NCBI GenBank assembly: GCA_014655195.1
Contig: BNBH01000034.1
Span: 1 to 64,000 of the forward strand
Direction of reading: 5' to 3'
From: Streptomyces cellulosae
GTDB lineage: Bacteria > Actinomycetota > Actinomycetes > Streptomycetales > Streptomycetaceae
Length of the DNA: 64,000 bases
The notes below the pieces were generated by a model that was not told the origin of the DNA, searched no databases, and saw nothing but the letters and a program-made list of their open reading frames with translations. Made by a program: the position numbers and the translations under genes. Below are positions 37,101 to 45,202 of the stretch, one piece after another (position 1 is the first letter of the stretch; each line of letters opens with the position of its first letter).

Positions 37101-37422
37101 CGACTCGGAGGAGTCCGTCTCCATCGCCTCCCCGAAGGCCGGCACGTACACCATCGAGGTGGACGGCTACTCGGTCCCGGCCGGCACCACGGAGTACGAC
37201 TACCTGGACGTGTTCTTCTCCGCCACGCTCGGCACCGTCACCGTCGACGAGTCCGCGCCGGTGAAGCTGGGCACGGGCGCCACGGCCGACGTCTCCGGCG
37301 AGGTCACCGTCGCCGCCGCGGCTCCCGAGGGACGTGCGTTCTTCGGCCGCGTGCAGCTGGTGAACGCGCGCGGCACGGTCGCGGGCATCGGCAACGTGGC
37401 GATCGAGAAGGTCGTCCCGTAA
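34105..37422 (+). CDS. Large secreted S8 subtilisin-like serine protease
   Basis: About 1105 residues. ATG at 34105 (MTNSPQRAPIS) is preferred since AAGGG ends 6 bp before it; ATG at 34099 abuts that site. Signal peptide ends near MALAADNPAAA (about residue 40). The catalytic triad is Asp213 (ILDSGVDL), His393 (EHGTHVAG) and Ser589 (QGTSMASP). The 180-residue spacing between Asp and His holds a large insert, and the C-terminus beyond 650 contains beta-rich domains including a PPC-like module (DLAVYDASGARVAQSADGDS). An N-terminal inhibitor-like propeptide precedes the catalytic domain. Exported extracellular or wall-associated protease. Confidence 0.93.
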   Translation: MTNSPQRAPISGTRRAARIAVAAGLVAALSAAGPVPMALAADNPAAAPADADVKSAHDKLGSHDAELLAEAKAEGAKNVTMMIATAPGKTAQVTEEIESVKGASVGRSDDELGYVRATVPTGKADAAIAAATKLSSVHGVDLREEILLDDPTPAADTTKAAKGKGATAKTYPAPGRKTPAKNPYNPSFETGAVDFVKQNPKADGRGVTIGILDSGVDLSHPALQRTTTGERKIVDWVTATDPIVDGDQTWRPMVNAVSGPTFTYGGATWKAPEGSYQVSLFRESYTTGGDAAGDANRDGDTTDVWGVLYDAAAGTVRVDLNNNQDFSDDTPMKPYKDGFQIGWFGTDDPKTDVAERQPFVVEIRKDVPMDPYGGDWIGKKADFVNIGVIESEHGTHVAGITAANGLFGGQMDGAAPGAKLVSSRACTWSGGCTSVALTEGMIDLVTKRGVDIVNMSIGGLPALNDGNNARAELYNRLIDTYGVQLVISAGNSGPGANTIGDPALADKVISVGASISKETWAANYGSEVKTSYAMMPFSSRGPREDGGFTPTLVAPGAAVNTIQTWLPGAPVAEAGYSLPAGYGMLQGTSMASPQAAGASALLLSAAKQKRVELTPATLRTALTSTAKHIKGVQAYEEGAGLIDVVDAWEAIRDGATAHEYTVKAPVDTAIDQFLKTPGYGTGLYDREGGLKAGQKKTYDITVTRTSGPDRAVRHELDLANNADGTFRIVGDDDVSLPLNKPVTVKVQARPGSAGVKSAILEVDDPRTEGVDRQILTTVVVSTPLTYTHSVKGTAQRNDTTSYFVTVPEGAKTLEVAMSGLKTGSQTRFISIHPYGVPADPTSTVNCYPNYSNPANTCRPDVRSYAAPQPGVWEIEVESRRTSPLLDNPYKLDVAVLGAAFGPETVTVPEAKVGTPAGVDWTVTNEAAAIDGKLVGGPLGSSKTARPSIATGDVHTTTVEVPEGAASLDVSIGNVSDTAADLDLAVYDASGARVAQSADGDSEESVSIASPKAGTYTIEVDGYSVPAGTTEYDYLDVFFSATLGTVTVDESAPVKLGTGATADVSGEVTVAAAAPEGRAFFGRVQLVNARGTVAGIGNVAIEKVVP

Positions 37423-37445
37423 CCGACGGTTCACACCGGGCAGAA

Positions 37446-37479
37446 GAGGGGCGGGCGTCCGTACGGGCGCCCGCCCCTC
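37446..37479 (+). terminator. Terminator of the S8 protease gene
   Basis: Perfect 12-bp stem GAGGGGCGGGCG/CGCCCGCCCCTC with a 10-nt loop; also lies before the end of the convergent anti-sigma-like gene. Confidence 0.85.
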
Positions 37480-37497
37480 GCCGTGCCTGGACCGGTG

Positions 37498-38301
37498 CTA
37501 TTCGCAGGTCATGCCCCGCGACTCCGCCACGGCGACGGTGAGCCCGGCCCTCTGGTGGGCGATCGGCTCCTCGCCGGCCACCACCGTGTCCGGGTACGGG
37601 CCCTCGTCGGTCATGCCGACCAGCACGGGGTCGCCCGGCCGCAGCGGGGAGTCCCCGGTGTCCCGGAGGAACGTCACCGGGCCGCCGCCCTTGAAGTACC
37701 GGGTCGGCCGCACCGTGACCCGGTACGTGCCGTCGGTCTCCGGCACCAGCTGCACCGCCGTCACCACCCCCTCGGCGACCAGACGCGCGCATGCCAGGTA
37801 GCCGGGCGTGCCGAAGGCGTGAGCGCCCGCGTCCTCCTTGGCGCCCGGGGCCTCCTTGGCGTCCGAGGCGACGCCCCGGTCCGCCGAGTCGGCCGTCATG
37901 CCGTTCTGCGACACCAGCCAGCTCACACCGAGGACGAGGGACGCGGCCGCAGCGGCGGCGAGCCCGCCGAGCGCCAGTTTCAGCGGCCGGTACCGGGGCC
38001 GTCGCCGGAGCGGCGTGGCGGGCGCGGTCCGTGCGGGGCGCGGCCCGGCCGCCCCGGTGTCCTCGGCCGGCCGCTCCCCGGCCGGAGCGGCCTCTTCTCG
38101 CCCCGCCAGGGTGTCCCCGATCAGCGTCAGCTGCTCCTGGAGCAGCGCGAGGTCGGCGAGCGCGGCGTCCCGCGCCGCGAGGAACCCGGCGTCCTCCCCC
38201 TCGGGCGGCACCTCATCGAACAGGGCCGCCGCGAGCGCGTCGTGCCCGTGGCCCTCGTGCCCGGTGTCCTTCCGGAACGGGTCCTTGTCGTGGGCGGTCA
38301 C
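37498..38301 (-). CDS. Membrane protein, probable regulator of the adjacent ECF sigma factor
   Basis: 267 residues from GTG, starting 1 bp after the sigma gene stop, so translationally coupled. The cytosolic N-terminal 105 residues include a helical stretch (DAALADLALLQEQLTLIGDTL); one membrane helix lies at about 107-130; the outer domain has two cysteines (LACARL and the C-terminal GMTCE). Position suggests an anti-sigma factor, but there is no HxxxCxxC zinc motif, so this is inference. Confidence 0.7.
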   Translation of the reverse strand: MTAHDKDPFRKDTGHEGHGHDALAAALFDEVPPEGEDAGFLAARDAALADLALLQEQLTLIGDTLAGREEAAPAGERPAEDTGAAGPRPARTAPATPLRRRPRYRPLKLALGGLAAAAAASLVLGVSWLVSQNGMTADSADRGVASDAKEAPGAKEDAGAHAFGTPGYLACARLVAEGVVTAVQLVPETDGTYRVTVRPTRYFKGGGPVTFLRDTGDSPLRPGDPVLVGMTDEGPYPDTVVAGEEPIAHQRAGLTVAVAESRGMTCE

Positions 38302-38302
38302 G

Positions 38303-38836
38303 TCACACCACCTCGTCCTCGTGCAGGCGGGCGCGCAGGGCCCGTACCGCCGTGTGCAGCCTGCTCTTGACCGTGCCCTCCGGGACGCCGAGCTGCTCGG
38401 CTATGGAGCGCACCGGCAGGTCGGCGTAGAAGCGCAGCACGACGACCTGGCGCTGCGCGTCGGGCAGCGCGTCCAGGCCGCGCGCGACGGCCAGCGACAG
38501 CACGCTGTTCTCCTCGCCGGACGGCGCCTGAGACGGCCGCAGCGCGGCCAGCCGCTCCCCCAGCCGTTCCTGCCGCCGTTTGGCCCGGTGCCAGTCCATG
38601 GCGAGGTTGGAGGCCACGACCGCCGCCCACGCCGAGACGTCCCGGGGCGCCTCCCGCCCGCTCGCGGCGCGTTCCAGCAGCCGCAGACGGACCTGCTGCA
38701 CCCCGTCCGGCAGGTCCGCCTGCGGCACTCCCCCGAGTGCGAGCACCGCCCGCACCCGGCGCTCCTGCGCCGCGTCCAGCGGATCGTCGTCGGCGACGTA
38801 CGGCCCGCGGCCGCGCCGGGTTCTTCCGCGCAGCAC
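38303..38836 (-). CDS. ECF-type RNA polymerase sigma factor
   Basis: 177 residues from GTG with GGGGGTGAG upstream. Region 2 contains DVSAWAAVVASNLAMDWHRAKRR, and region 4 the helix-turn-helix of LPDAQRQVVVLRFYADLPVRSI then AEQLGVPEGTVKSRLH, both typical of group 4 sigma factors. A GAAC-N17-CGTC element upstream suggests autoregulation. It forms a two-gene unit with the membrane protein downstream. Confidence 0.9.
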   Translation of the reverse strand: MLRGRTRRGRGPYVADDDPLDAAQERRVRAVLALGGVPQADLPDGVQQVRLRLLERAASGREAPRDVSAWAAVVASNLAMDWHRAKRRQERLGERLAALRPSQAPSGEENSVLSLAVARGLDALPDAQRQVVVLRFYADLPVRSIAEQLGVPEGTVKSRLHTAVRALRARLHEDEVV

Positions 38837-38865
38837 CGCTCACCCCCTCACGCTGTTTCCTCTAC

Positions 38866-38890
38866 GACGCGACGGGCGCCCGGAACGTTC
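38866..38890 (-). promoter_or_regulatory. Candidate ECF-type promoter of the sigma factor
   Basis: Reading leftward, GAAC (38890-38887) and CGTC (38869-38866) with 17-bp spacing match the general ECF promoter form. The rest of the 331-bp gap up to asd shows no gene. Confidence 0.4.
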
Positions 38891-39167
38891 GGACGCATCC
38901 GCGGGGCCCGCTGCGGCGTACGTCACACCTTCGTGTGGACGGGGTGGGCCTGGGCAGGGGTCCTTGCGGCCGAGGGCCCCCGCGCAGGGAATTTCTGCAG
39001 CTCAGGGGGGTTGACGCCGAAGGTCCGCAACCGGCGCCCGGCTCCGGTTCGTCCCACTGTGCGGGCAGACGGGCAAAGAATTGGACAGCCGGGGCGTGGT
39101 CGGCCGCATGATGGAAGCGCCCCGTCCAGGCACATCAGGTACGTGACAGACGCAGTAGGGAGTCGCC

Positions 39168-40184
39168 GTGAGGGTCGGAATCGTCGGAGCCACCGGTCAG
39201 GTGGGCACGGTCATGCGCAGGATCCTCAAGGAACGGAACTTCCCGGTCACCGAGCTGCGCCTGTTCGCCTCGGCCCGCAGCGCGGGCACGGAGCTGGACG
39301 GCGTGACCGTCGAGGACGCCTCCACCGCCGACTACAGCGGCCTGGACATCGTGCTGTTCTCCGCGGGCGGCGCGACGTCCAAGGCGCTGGCCGAGAAGGT
39401 CGCCTCGCAGGGCGCCGTGGTGATCGACAACTCGTCCGCCTGGCGCAAGGACCCCGAGGTCCCCCTCGTCGTCTCCGAGGTCAACCCGCACGCGATCGCG
39501 AACCGCCCCAAGGGCATCATCGCCAACCCGAACTGCACGACCATGGCCGCGATGCCGGTGCTGCGTCCGCTGCACGCGGAGGCGGGCCTGGAGGCGCTGG
39601 TCGTCGCCACGTACCAGGCGGTGTCCGGTTCCGGTCTCGCGGGCGTCGCGGAGCTGCACGGGCAGACGCAGAAGGTCGTCGACGAGGCCGACAAGCTGAC
39701 GCACGACGGCGCGGCGGTCGACTTCCCCGAGCCCGGCGTCTACAAGCGCCCCATCGCCTTCAACGTGCTGCCCTTCGCGGGCAACCTCGTCGACGACGGT
39801 CTGAACGAGACCGACGAGGAGCAGAAGCTGCGCAACGAGTCGCGCAAGATCCTGGACATCCCGGAGCTGAAGGTCTCGGGCACCTGTGTGCGCGTCCCGG
39901 TCTTCTCCGGCCACTCGCTGCAGATCAACGCCCGGTTCGCCCGCCCGATCAGCCCGGAGCGCGCGACCGAGCTGCTGGCCGAGGCGCCCGGCGTGGTCCT
40001 CACGGACATCCCGACGCCGCTGCAGGCCGCCGGCCAGGACCCGTCGTACGTCGGCCGCGTCCGGCGCGACGAGACGGTGGAGAACGGCCTGGCGCTGTTC
40101 GTCTCCAACGACAACCTCCGCAAGGGCGCGGCCCTGAACGCGGTGCAGATCGCGGAGCTGGTGGCGCGGGAACTGAGCGCCTGA
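39168..40184 (+). CDS. asd: Aspartate-semialdehyde dehydrogenase
   Basis: 338 residues from GTG with GGGAG upstream. NADP-binding GATGQVGTVMRR at the start, the active-site Cys in NPNCTT and the conserved TYQAVSGSG and SGHSLQINARF segments. Converts aspartyl phosphate to the semialdehyde for lysine/diaminopimelate, threonine and methionine synthesis. The aspartokinase gene, often adjacent in actinobacteria, is not in this position. Ends at a hairpin. Confidence 0.97.
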   Translation: MRVGIVGATGQVGTVMRRILKERNFPVTELRLFASARSAGTELDGVTVEDASTADYSGLDIVLFSAGGATSKALAEKVASQGAVVIDNSSAWRKDPEVPLVVSEVNPHAIANRPKGIIANPNCTTMAAMPVLRPLHAEAGLEALVVATYQAVSGSGLAGVAELHGQTQKVVDEADKLTHDGAAVDFPEPGVYKRPIAFNVLPFAGNLVDDGLNETDEEQKLRNESRKILDIPELKVSGTCVRVPVFSGHSLQINARFARPISPERATELLAEAPGVVLTDIPTPLQAAGQDPSYVGRVRRDETVENGLALFVSNDNLRKGAALNAVQIAELVARELSA

Positions 40185-40202
40185 CCGCACACCGGTACGG
40201 AG

Positions 40203-40238
40203 GAGAGGCGGACGTCCCCGAGGGGGCGCCCGCCTCTC
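40203..40238 (+). terminator. Terminator after asd
   Basis: GAGAGGCGG/CCGCCTCTC, 9-bp stem with an 18-nt GC-rich loop that can pair further. Confidence 0.65.
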
Positions 40239-40266
40239 GCCGTTGCGCCGCCCGGGCGAGCGGCGG

Positions 40267-40749
40267 TCAGCCCCGCCGGACCTCGTAGAGGAAGCAGCCG
40301 TACTCCACGGCCCGTACGTGCAGCAGCGCCACGGCCGGGTCGGCGAACGCCTCGCGCAGGGCGGGCGCGAAGTCCTCCGGCGACTCGACCAGCCGTCCGC
40401 CGAGGATGCGCCCGTCGGCCGAGTAGCGGCGCAGGACGCGGTGCGCCGAGGTGAAGGGCAGCCCGTCGCCCTCCGGGCCCGGGCACTCCTCCGCGTGGAC
40501 GAAGACGGGGCCCTGTTCGTCGTACGCGCCGGGGTCGGCGCCCGTCTCGGCCGCCCAGCGGCGCAGGGGCGCGTAGCTCACGAGGGCGATCCGCTCCCCC
40601 GGGCGGCTGCGGCGCAGACAGCAGCGGAGCGGGGCGCCGCCCTCGTCGTCGGTGACGGGGACGGCCGGACGGCCGGCGTCGTCACGGGCGAGCAGCTCCT
40701 TCACGACCTGCGGCGGAACGGCCCGTACCAGCGATGTGTGGGTGCTCAT
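40267..40749 (-). CDS. DUF1203 family protein
   Basis: 160 residues from ATG (product MSTHTSLVRAVPPQVVKELL). RCCLRRSRPGERIALVSYAPL, GPVFVHAEECPG and the C-terminal VRAVEYGCFLYEVRR match the DUF1203 family, which has no known function. Divergent from the second pepN across 172 bp. Confidence 0.75.
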   Translation of the reverse strand: MSTHTSLVRAVPPQVVKELLARDDAGRPAVPVTDDEGGAPLRCCLRRSRPGERIALVSYAPLRRWAAETGADPGAYDEQGPVFVHAEECPGPEGDGLPFTSAHRVLRRYSADGRILGGRLVESPEDFAPALREAFADPAVALLHVRAVEYGCFLYEVRRG

Positions 40750-40921
40750 GCGCCCACCTTCACCCGCCCGCACCCCTCCCCGCCGGCGGCAATCGGACGT
40801 CGAGCCCGACGCGTCCCCCTTTCGACACAGGGGTATCCCCATGCCTGCGGTTTCGTCATCGCGTGATGCCGACCGCGCGTGGAAGGATGGCGCAACCCAC
40901 ACATATCGAGGAGATGACCGC

Positions 40922-43498
40922 GTGCCTGGCACAAACCTGACTCGCGAAGAGGCGCAGCAGCGGGCGAAGCTGCTGACCGTTGACTCGTACGAGATCGAAC
41001 TGGATCTCTCCGGCGCGCAGGAGGGGGGCACCTACCGCTCCGTGACCACGGTGCGCTTCGACGTCGCCGAGGACGGCGCGGAGTCCTTCATCGACCTGGT
41101 GGCCCCGACCGTCCACGAGGTCACCCTGAACGGTGACGCGCTGGACCCCGCCGAGGTCTTCGCGGACTCGCGCATCGCCCTGCCCGGCCTGCTGAAGGGC
41201 CGCAACGTGCTGCGGGTGAGCGCCGACTGCGCGTACACCAACACGGGTGAGGGCCTGCACCGCTTCGTCGACCCGGTGGACGACCAGGCGTACCTGTACA
41301 CGCAGTTCGAGGTGCCGGACGCCCGCCGGGTGTTCGCGAGCTTCGAGCAGCCGGACCTCAAGGCGACGTTCCAGTTCACGGTGAAGGCGCCGGAGGGCTG
41401 GACGGTCATCTCCAACTCCCCCACGCCGGAGCCGAAGGACAACGTGTGGGAGTTCGCGCCCACCCCGCGCCTGTCGACGTACGTCACGGCGCTGATCGCC
41501 GGCCCGTACCACTCGGTGCACAGCGTGTACGAGAAGGAGGGCCGCTCGGTGCCGCTCGGCATCTACTGCCGGCCGTCGCTCGCCGAGTACCTCGACGCGG
41601 ACGCCATCTTCGACGTGACCCGGCAGGGCTTCGACTGGTTCCAGGAGAAGTTCGACTACGCCTACCCGTTCGAGAAGTACGACCAGCTGTTCGTGCCCGA
41701 GTTCAACGCGGGCGCGATGGAGAACGCGGGCGCGGTCACCATCCGCGACCAGTACGTGTTCCGTTCGAAGGTGACGGACGCGGCGTACGAGGTGCGCGCG
41801 GCCACGATCCTGCACGAGCTGGCGCACATGTGGTTCGGCGACCTGGTCACCATGGAGTGGTGGAACGACCTGTGGCTGAACGAGTCGTTCGCCACCTTCG
41901 CGGAGGCCGCCTGCCAGGCCGACGCGCCGGGCTCCAAGTGGCCGCACTCGTGGACGACGTTCGCGAACCAGATGAAGACCTGGGCCTACCGCCAGGACCA
42001 GCTGCCGTCCACGCACCCGATCATGGCGGACATCCGCGACCTGGACGACGTGCTCGTCAACTTCGACGGCATCACGTACGCCAAGGGCGCCTCCGTGCTG
42101 AAGCAGCTCGTCGCCTACGTGGGTGAGGACGAGTTCTTCCGGGGCGTGCAGGCGTACTTCAAGCGCCACGCGTACGGCAACACGCGCCTGTCCGACCTGC
42201 TGGGCGCCCTGGAGGAGACCTCCGGGCGTGATCTCAAGACCTGGTCGAAGAAGTGGCTGGAGACGGCCGGCATCAACGTCCTGCGTCCCGAGATCGAGAC
42301 GGACGACGCCGGCGTCATCACGTCCTTCGCCGTCCGCCAGGAGGCCCCGGCGCTCCCGGCCGGCGCGAAGGGCGAGCCGACGCTGCGCCCGCACCGCATC
42401 GCGATCGGCCTGTACGACCTGGACGAGGCGACCGGCAAGCTGGTCCGCGGCGACAGGGTGGAGCTGGACGTCGACGGCGAGCTGACCGCCGTGCCGCAGC
42501 TCGTGGGCAAGCGCCGCCCGGCGGTGATCCTGCTCAACGACGACGACCTGTCGTACGCCAAGGTCCGCCTGGACGAGCAGTCCCTCGCCGTCGTCACCGA
42601 GCACCTGGGCGACTTCGAGTCGTCGCTGCCGCGCGCGCTGTGCTGGGCGTCCGCCTGGGACATGACCCGCGACGGGGAACTGCCCGCCCGCGACTACCTG
42701 TCGCTGGTGCTGTCGGGCATCGGCAAGGAGTCCGACATCGGTGTCGTGCAGTCGCTGCACCGGCAGGTGAAGCTGGCCCTCGACCTGTACGCCGACCCGG
42801 CCGCCCGCGAGGCGCTGCTGGCCCGCTGGACCGACGCCACGCTGGCGCACCTGCGGTCGGCCGAGCCGGGCAGCGACCACCAGCTGGCGTGGGCGCGCGC
42901 GTTCGCGGCGACGGCCCGCACCCCGGAGCAGCTGGACCTGCTGGAGGCGCTGCTGGCCGGCACGCAGACCGTGGAGGGCCTGGCCGTCGACACCGAGCTG
43001 CGCTGGACGTTCGTGCAGCGGCTGGCGGCGGTGGGCCGGTTCGACGAGGCGGAGATCGCCGCCGAGTACGAGCGGGACAAGACGGCGGCGGGCGAACGCC
43101 ACGCGGCCACCGCGCGGGCGGCCCGCCCGACGGAGGAGGCCAAGGCGGAGGCGTGGGCCTCCGTCGTCGAGTCCGACAAGCTGCCGAACGCGGTCCAGGA
43201 GGCCGTCATCGCCGGCTTCGTCCAGACCGACCAGCGGGAGCTGCTGGCGCCGTACACGGACAAGTACTTCGAGGCGCTGACGGACGTCTGGGCGTCCCGC
43301 TCGCACGAGATGGCCCAGCAGATCGCGGTCGGCCTCTACCCGGGCATCCAGGTCTCCCGCGAGACCCTCGACAAGACGGACGCCTGGCTGTCCTCGGCCG
43401 AGCCCAACGCGGCCCTGCGCCGCCTGGTCACGGAATCCCGCGCGGGCGTGGAACGCGCACTGCGCGCGCAGGCGGCGGACGCGGCGGCGTCGGCGTAA
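40922..43498 (+). CDS. pepN: Aminopeptidase N (second copy)
   Basis: M1 zinc aminopeptidase, 858 residues from GTG with GAGGAGA upstream. GAMEN at 264-268, HELAH at 298-302, third ligand Glu321 (LNESFATF). Compared with the first copy the N-terminal strand is about nine residues shorter before the active site, with the difference regained later. Cytosolic peptide turnover. The two copies differ in the residue after GAMEN (A against P), so specificity may differ. Confidence 0.96.
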   Translation: MPGTNLTREEAQQRAKLLTVDSYEIELDLSGAQEGGTYRSVTTVRFDVAEDGAESFIDLVAPTVHEVTLNGDALDPAEVFADSRIALPGLLKGRNVLRVSADCAYTNTGEGLHRFVDPVDDQAYLYTQFEVPDARRVFASFEQPDLKATFQFTVKAPEGWTVISNSPTPEPKDNVWEFAPTPRLSTYVTALIAGPYHSVHSVYEKEGRSVPLGIYCRPSLAEYLDADAIFDVTRQGFDWFQEKFDYAYPFEKYDQLFVPEFNAGAMENAGAVTIRDQYVFRSKVTDAAYEVRAATILHELAHMWFGDLVTMEWWNDLWLNESFATFAEAACQADAPGSKWPHSWTTFANQMKTWAYRQDQLPSTHPIMADIRDLDDVLVNFDGITYAKGASVLKQLVAYVGEDEFFRGVQAYFKRHAYGNTRLSDLLGALEETSGRDLKTWSKKWLETAGINVLRPEIETDDAGVITSFAVRQEAPALPAGAKGEPTLRPHRIAIGLYDLDEATGKLVRGDRVELDVDGELTAVPQLVGKRRPAVILLNDDDLSYAKVRLDEQSLAVVTEHLGDFESSLPRALCWASAWDMTRDGELPARDYLSLVLSGIGKESDIGVVQSLHRQVKLALDLYADPAAREALLARWTDATLAHLRSAEPGSDHQLAWARAFAATARTPEQLDLLEALLAGTQTVEGLAVDTELRWTFVQRLAAVGRFDEAEIAAEYERDKTAAGERHAATARAARPTEEAKAEAWASVVESDKLPNAVQEAVIAGFVQTDQRELLAPYTDKYFEALTDVWASRSHEMAQQIAVGLYPGIQVSRETLDKTDAWLSSAEPNAALRRLVTESRAGVERALRAQAADAAASA

Positions 43499-43511
43499 GC
43501 GCGCGGCTGCA

Positions 43512-43541
43512 AGGGGCGCCTGGTTTCGGCCGGGCGCCCCT
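43512..43541. terminator. Hairpin between convergent pepN and DUF397 genes
   Basis: AGGGGCGCC/GGCGCCCCT, 9-bp stem with a 12-nt loop. Confidence 0.7.
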
Positions 43542-43544
43542 GCG

Positions 43545-43739
43545 TCATGTCACGTCCGGCCGCTTCAACGCGTCGACGAACACGGCGAACGCCGCAGCAG
43601 GCACGGTGAGGGGGCCGCGGGACGGCGCCTTGGAGTCGCGTATCACTATCCGCGTACGGCGGGAGGCGACTTCCACGCAGGCATTGCCCTCCCCACCCCC
43701 GGAGTAGGACGACTTCTTCCACGCGTCGGGCGTCGTCAC
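43545..43739 (-). CDS. DUF397 small protein
   Basis: 64 residues from GTG. AWKKSSYSGGGEGNACVEVA and IRDSKAPSRGPLTVP are the DUF397 signature. These small proteins are encoded next to XRE-DUF5753 regulators throughout streptomycetes, including the whiJ- and abaA-type developmental loci. Starts 8 bp after the XRE gene stop, so one transcript. Mechanism unknown; the pair behaves as a regulator and its antagonist in studied cases. Confidence 0.92.
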   Translation of the reverse strand: MTTPDAWKKSSYSGGGEGNACVEVASRRTRIVIRDSKAPSRGPLTVPAAAFAVFVDALKRPDVT

Positions 43740-43747
43740 CGCGAACC

Positions 43748-44584
43748 TCAGAGCTCCTTCGCAAGCCGGTGGATGAATGCACGCGAACGCCCAGGGTCGA
43801 GCGCCACCGTTTCCAGCCTACGGAAGAGCGTTCGATAGCGGAGCAGTTGAGCCGCGGCGTCGACGAACACCGTGCCGTGCGGGCCGTCGCGGACCACGGT
43901 GTCCAACGCGCGAACGGGGCCGCCCGCGTACACGACGGCACTGTCGGCTCCGCCGAAGGGGATGACCCGCACGGTGACGTGGTCCGCCTCCGACAGCTCC
44001 ATGATGCGAACCAGTTGCGCCCTCGCCTGTGTGCGGTCGCCGACCCGGATGCGCAGCGCCGCTTCATGAACGACCGTCTCGTACGGGATCGCGTCGGTCC
44101 GCTCGACGATGACGCGTCGCCGCATGCGGTGCTCCACCCACCGGTCGATCTCCTGCTTCGGCAGCTCGGGGTTGACGTAGGAGAAGAGGGCTCGTGCGTA
44201 GTCCTCGGTCTGCAAGAGGCCCGGGACACGGAGGAAGTCGACGTCCCACCTGTAAGCGGAGTGGTGCTCCAGCTCGGCCAGGTCGAGGAACGACGTCGGA
44301 AGCTGCCCGCGGTACTCCTCCCACCAGCCGCGTGTCCGCTCGGTGCACATGGTCACGAGCGCTGCGATCAGTTCGTCGTCCGCGCACGCGTAGTGAGCGA
44401 CCAGCCGCCGCAGCCGCTCCTCGCTCACGCCCGCCACGCCGGACTCGATCTGGCTCATCTGCACGGAGTTGACCCCGAGCAGGGCCGCCGCCTCGGTCGC
44501 CTTGTACCCGGCTGCCTCCCGCAGCTTACGAAGCTCAGCACCGAACCGCTGCTGACGTGCCGTGGGCTGCCGTCTGGGCGGCAT
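43748..44584 (-). CDS. XRE-family regulator with DUF5753 (WhiJ-type)
   Basis: 278 residues from ATG. Helix-turn-helix at about 16-70 (ELRKLREAAGYKATEAAALL, then VNSVQMSQIESG), followed by the DUF5753 domain: FLRVPGLLQTEDYARALFSY, RVIPFGGADSAV. Divergent from an RsbW-like ATPase gene with an 18-bp palindrome in between, and cotranscribed with DUF397. Likely represses or activates both directions; may influence development, as WhiJ does. Confidence 0.93.
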   Translation of the reverse strand: MPPRRQPTARQQRFGAELRKLREAAGYKATEAAALLGVNSVQMSQIESGVAGVSEERLRRLVAHYACADDELIAALVTMCTERTRGWWEEYRGQLPTSFLDLAELEHHSAYRWDVDFLRVPGLLQTEDYARALFSYVNPELPKQEIDRWVEHRMRRRVIVERTDAIPYETVVHEAALRIRVGDRTQARAQLVRIMELSEADHVTVRVIPFGGADSAVVYAGGPVRALDTVVRDGPHGTVFVDAAAQLLRYRTLFRRLETVALDPGRSRAFIHRLAKEL

Positions 44585-44644
44585 GACCTACCCCTTTGCC
44601 GGTGGGCGACTCGTTCGGGGGCAGATTACGCGACCGACTTGCTG

Positions 44645-44662
44645 CGTCATAAATTTATGACG
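44645..44662. promoter_or_regulatory. 18-bp perfect palindrome between XRE and ATPase genes
   Basis: CGTCATAAATTTATGACG, 60 bp upstream of the XRE start and 120 bp upstream of the ATPase start. Strongly AT-rich for this genome, so a likely operator of the neighbouring regulator. Confidence 0.65.
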
Positions 44663-44782
44663 TACTTTCAGTGAGGCATCAGACACTGTGCGCAACAGGC
44701 CGCGGAAGCGCACCGCTCCGTCCTGCCCTGACGGGCGGCAATGACACCGCTGCCGGACTCCCCACCCACACAAGGAATCCGC

Positions 44783-45202
44783 ATGCCCGAAAACGAACCG
44801 TGGGAGTACTCCCTCCACGTCCCGAACGACCCCCGAGCCGTACCCGTGTGCCGCCGCACCCTCCGCCTCATCCTCACGGTGCACGGCCTGATCAGCCTGG
44901 TCGACGTCGCCGAACTCCTCGCGGCCGAACTGGTGTCGAACGCCGTGCGGCACACCAAAAGCCCCGCCGCACTCCGTGTGCGATGGTCACGCACGGGCGT
45001 CCTGCGTCTCGGCGCGTGGGACGCCGACCCCTCACCTCCCGCGCCGCCCCGGCCCTTCGCGCCGGACCTCGACCGGGAGGACGGACGGGGACTGGCGCTG
45101 GTGCGGGCCTGTGCCGACGTGTGGGGCTGGCAGCCGCTGACCCGGGAGGGCAACCGGGGCAAGGTTGTCTGGTGTGAGCTGGGGTCGGGTCGGGCCAGCT
45201 GA
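44783..45202 (+). CDS. ATP-binding anti-sigma-factor-like (RsbW/HATPase_c_2) protein
   Basis: 139 residues from ATG with AAGGAA upstream. N box ELLAAELVSNAVRHT and G1 box DREDGRGLALV of the GHKL ATPase fold; no other domain. Such proteins bind sigma or anti-anti-sigma factors as kinases or decoys. Its pairing with an XRE-DUF5753 and DUF397 unit is the recurrent streptomycete arrangement. The last 171 bp overlap, antisense, the end of the EamA gene as called. Confidence 0.9.
   Translation: MPENEPWEYSLHVPNDPRAVPVCRRTLRLILTVHGLISLVDVAELLAAELVSNAVRHTKSPAALRVRWSRTGVLRLGAWDADPSPPAPPRPFAPDLDREDGRGLALVRACADVWGWQPLTREGNRGKVVWCELGSGRAS

Noticed and set aside
33811..37434. 1360-codon leftward frame ending in the NUDIX gene
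   Set aside because: Its upstream part is antisense to the S8 protease, whose triad is intact; only 33352-33810 is real.
39108..39149. Short ORF MMEAPRPGTSGT upstream of asd as an attenuation leader
   Set aside because: Only one or two Thr codons, no Met/Lys enrichment, and no hairpin before the asd start.
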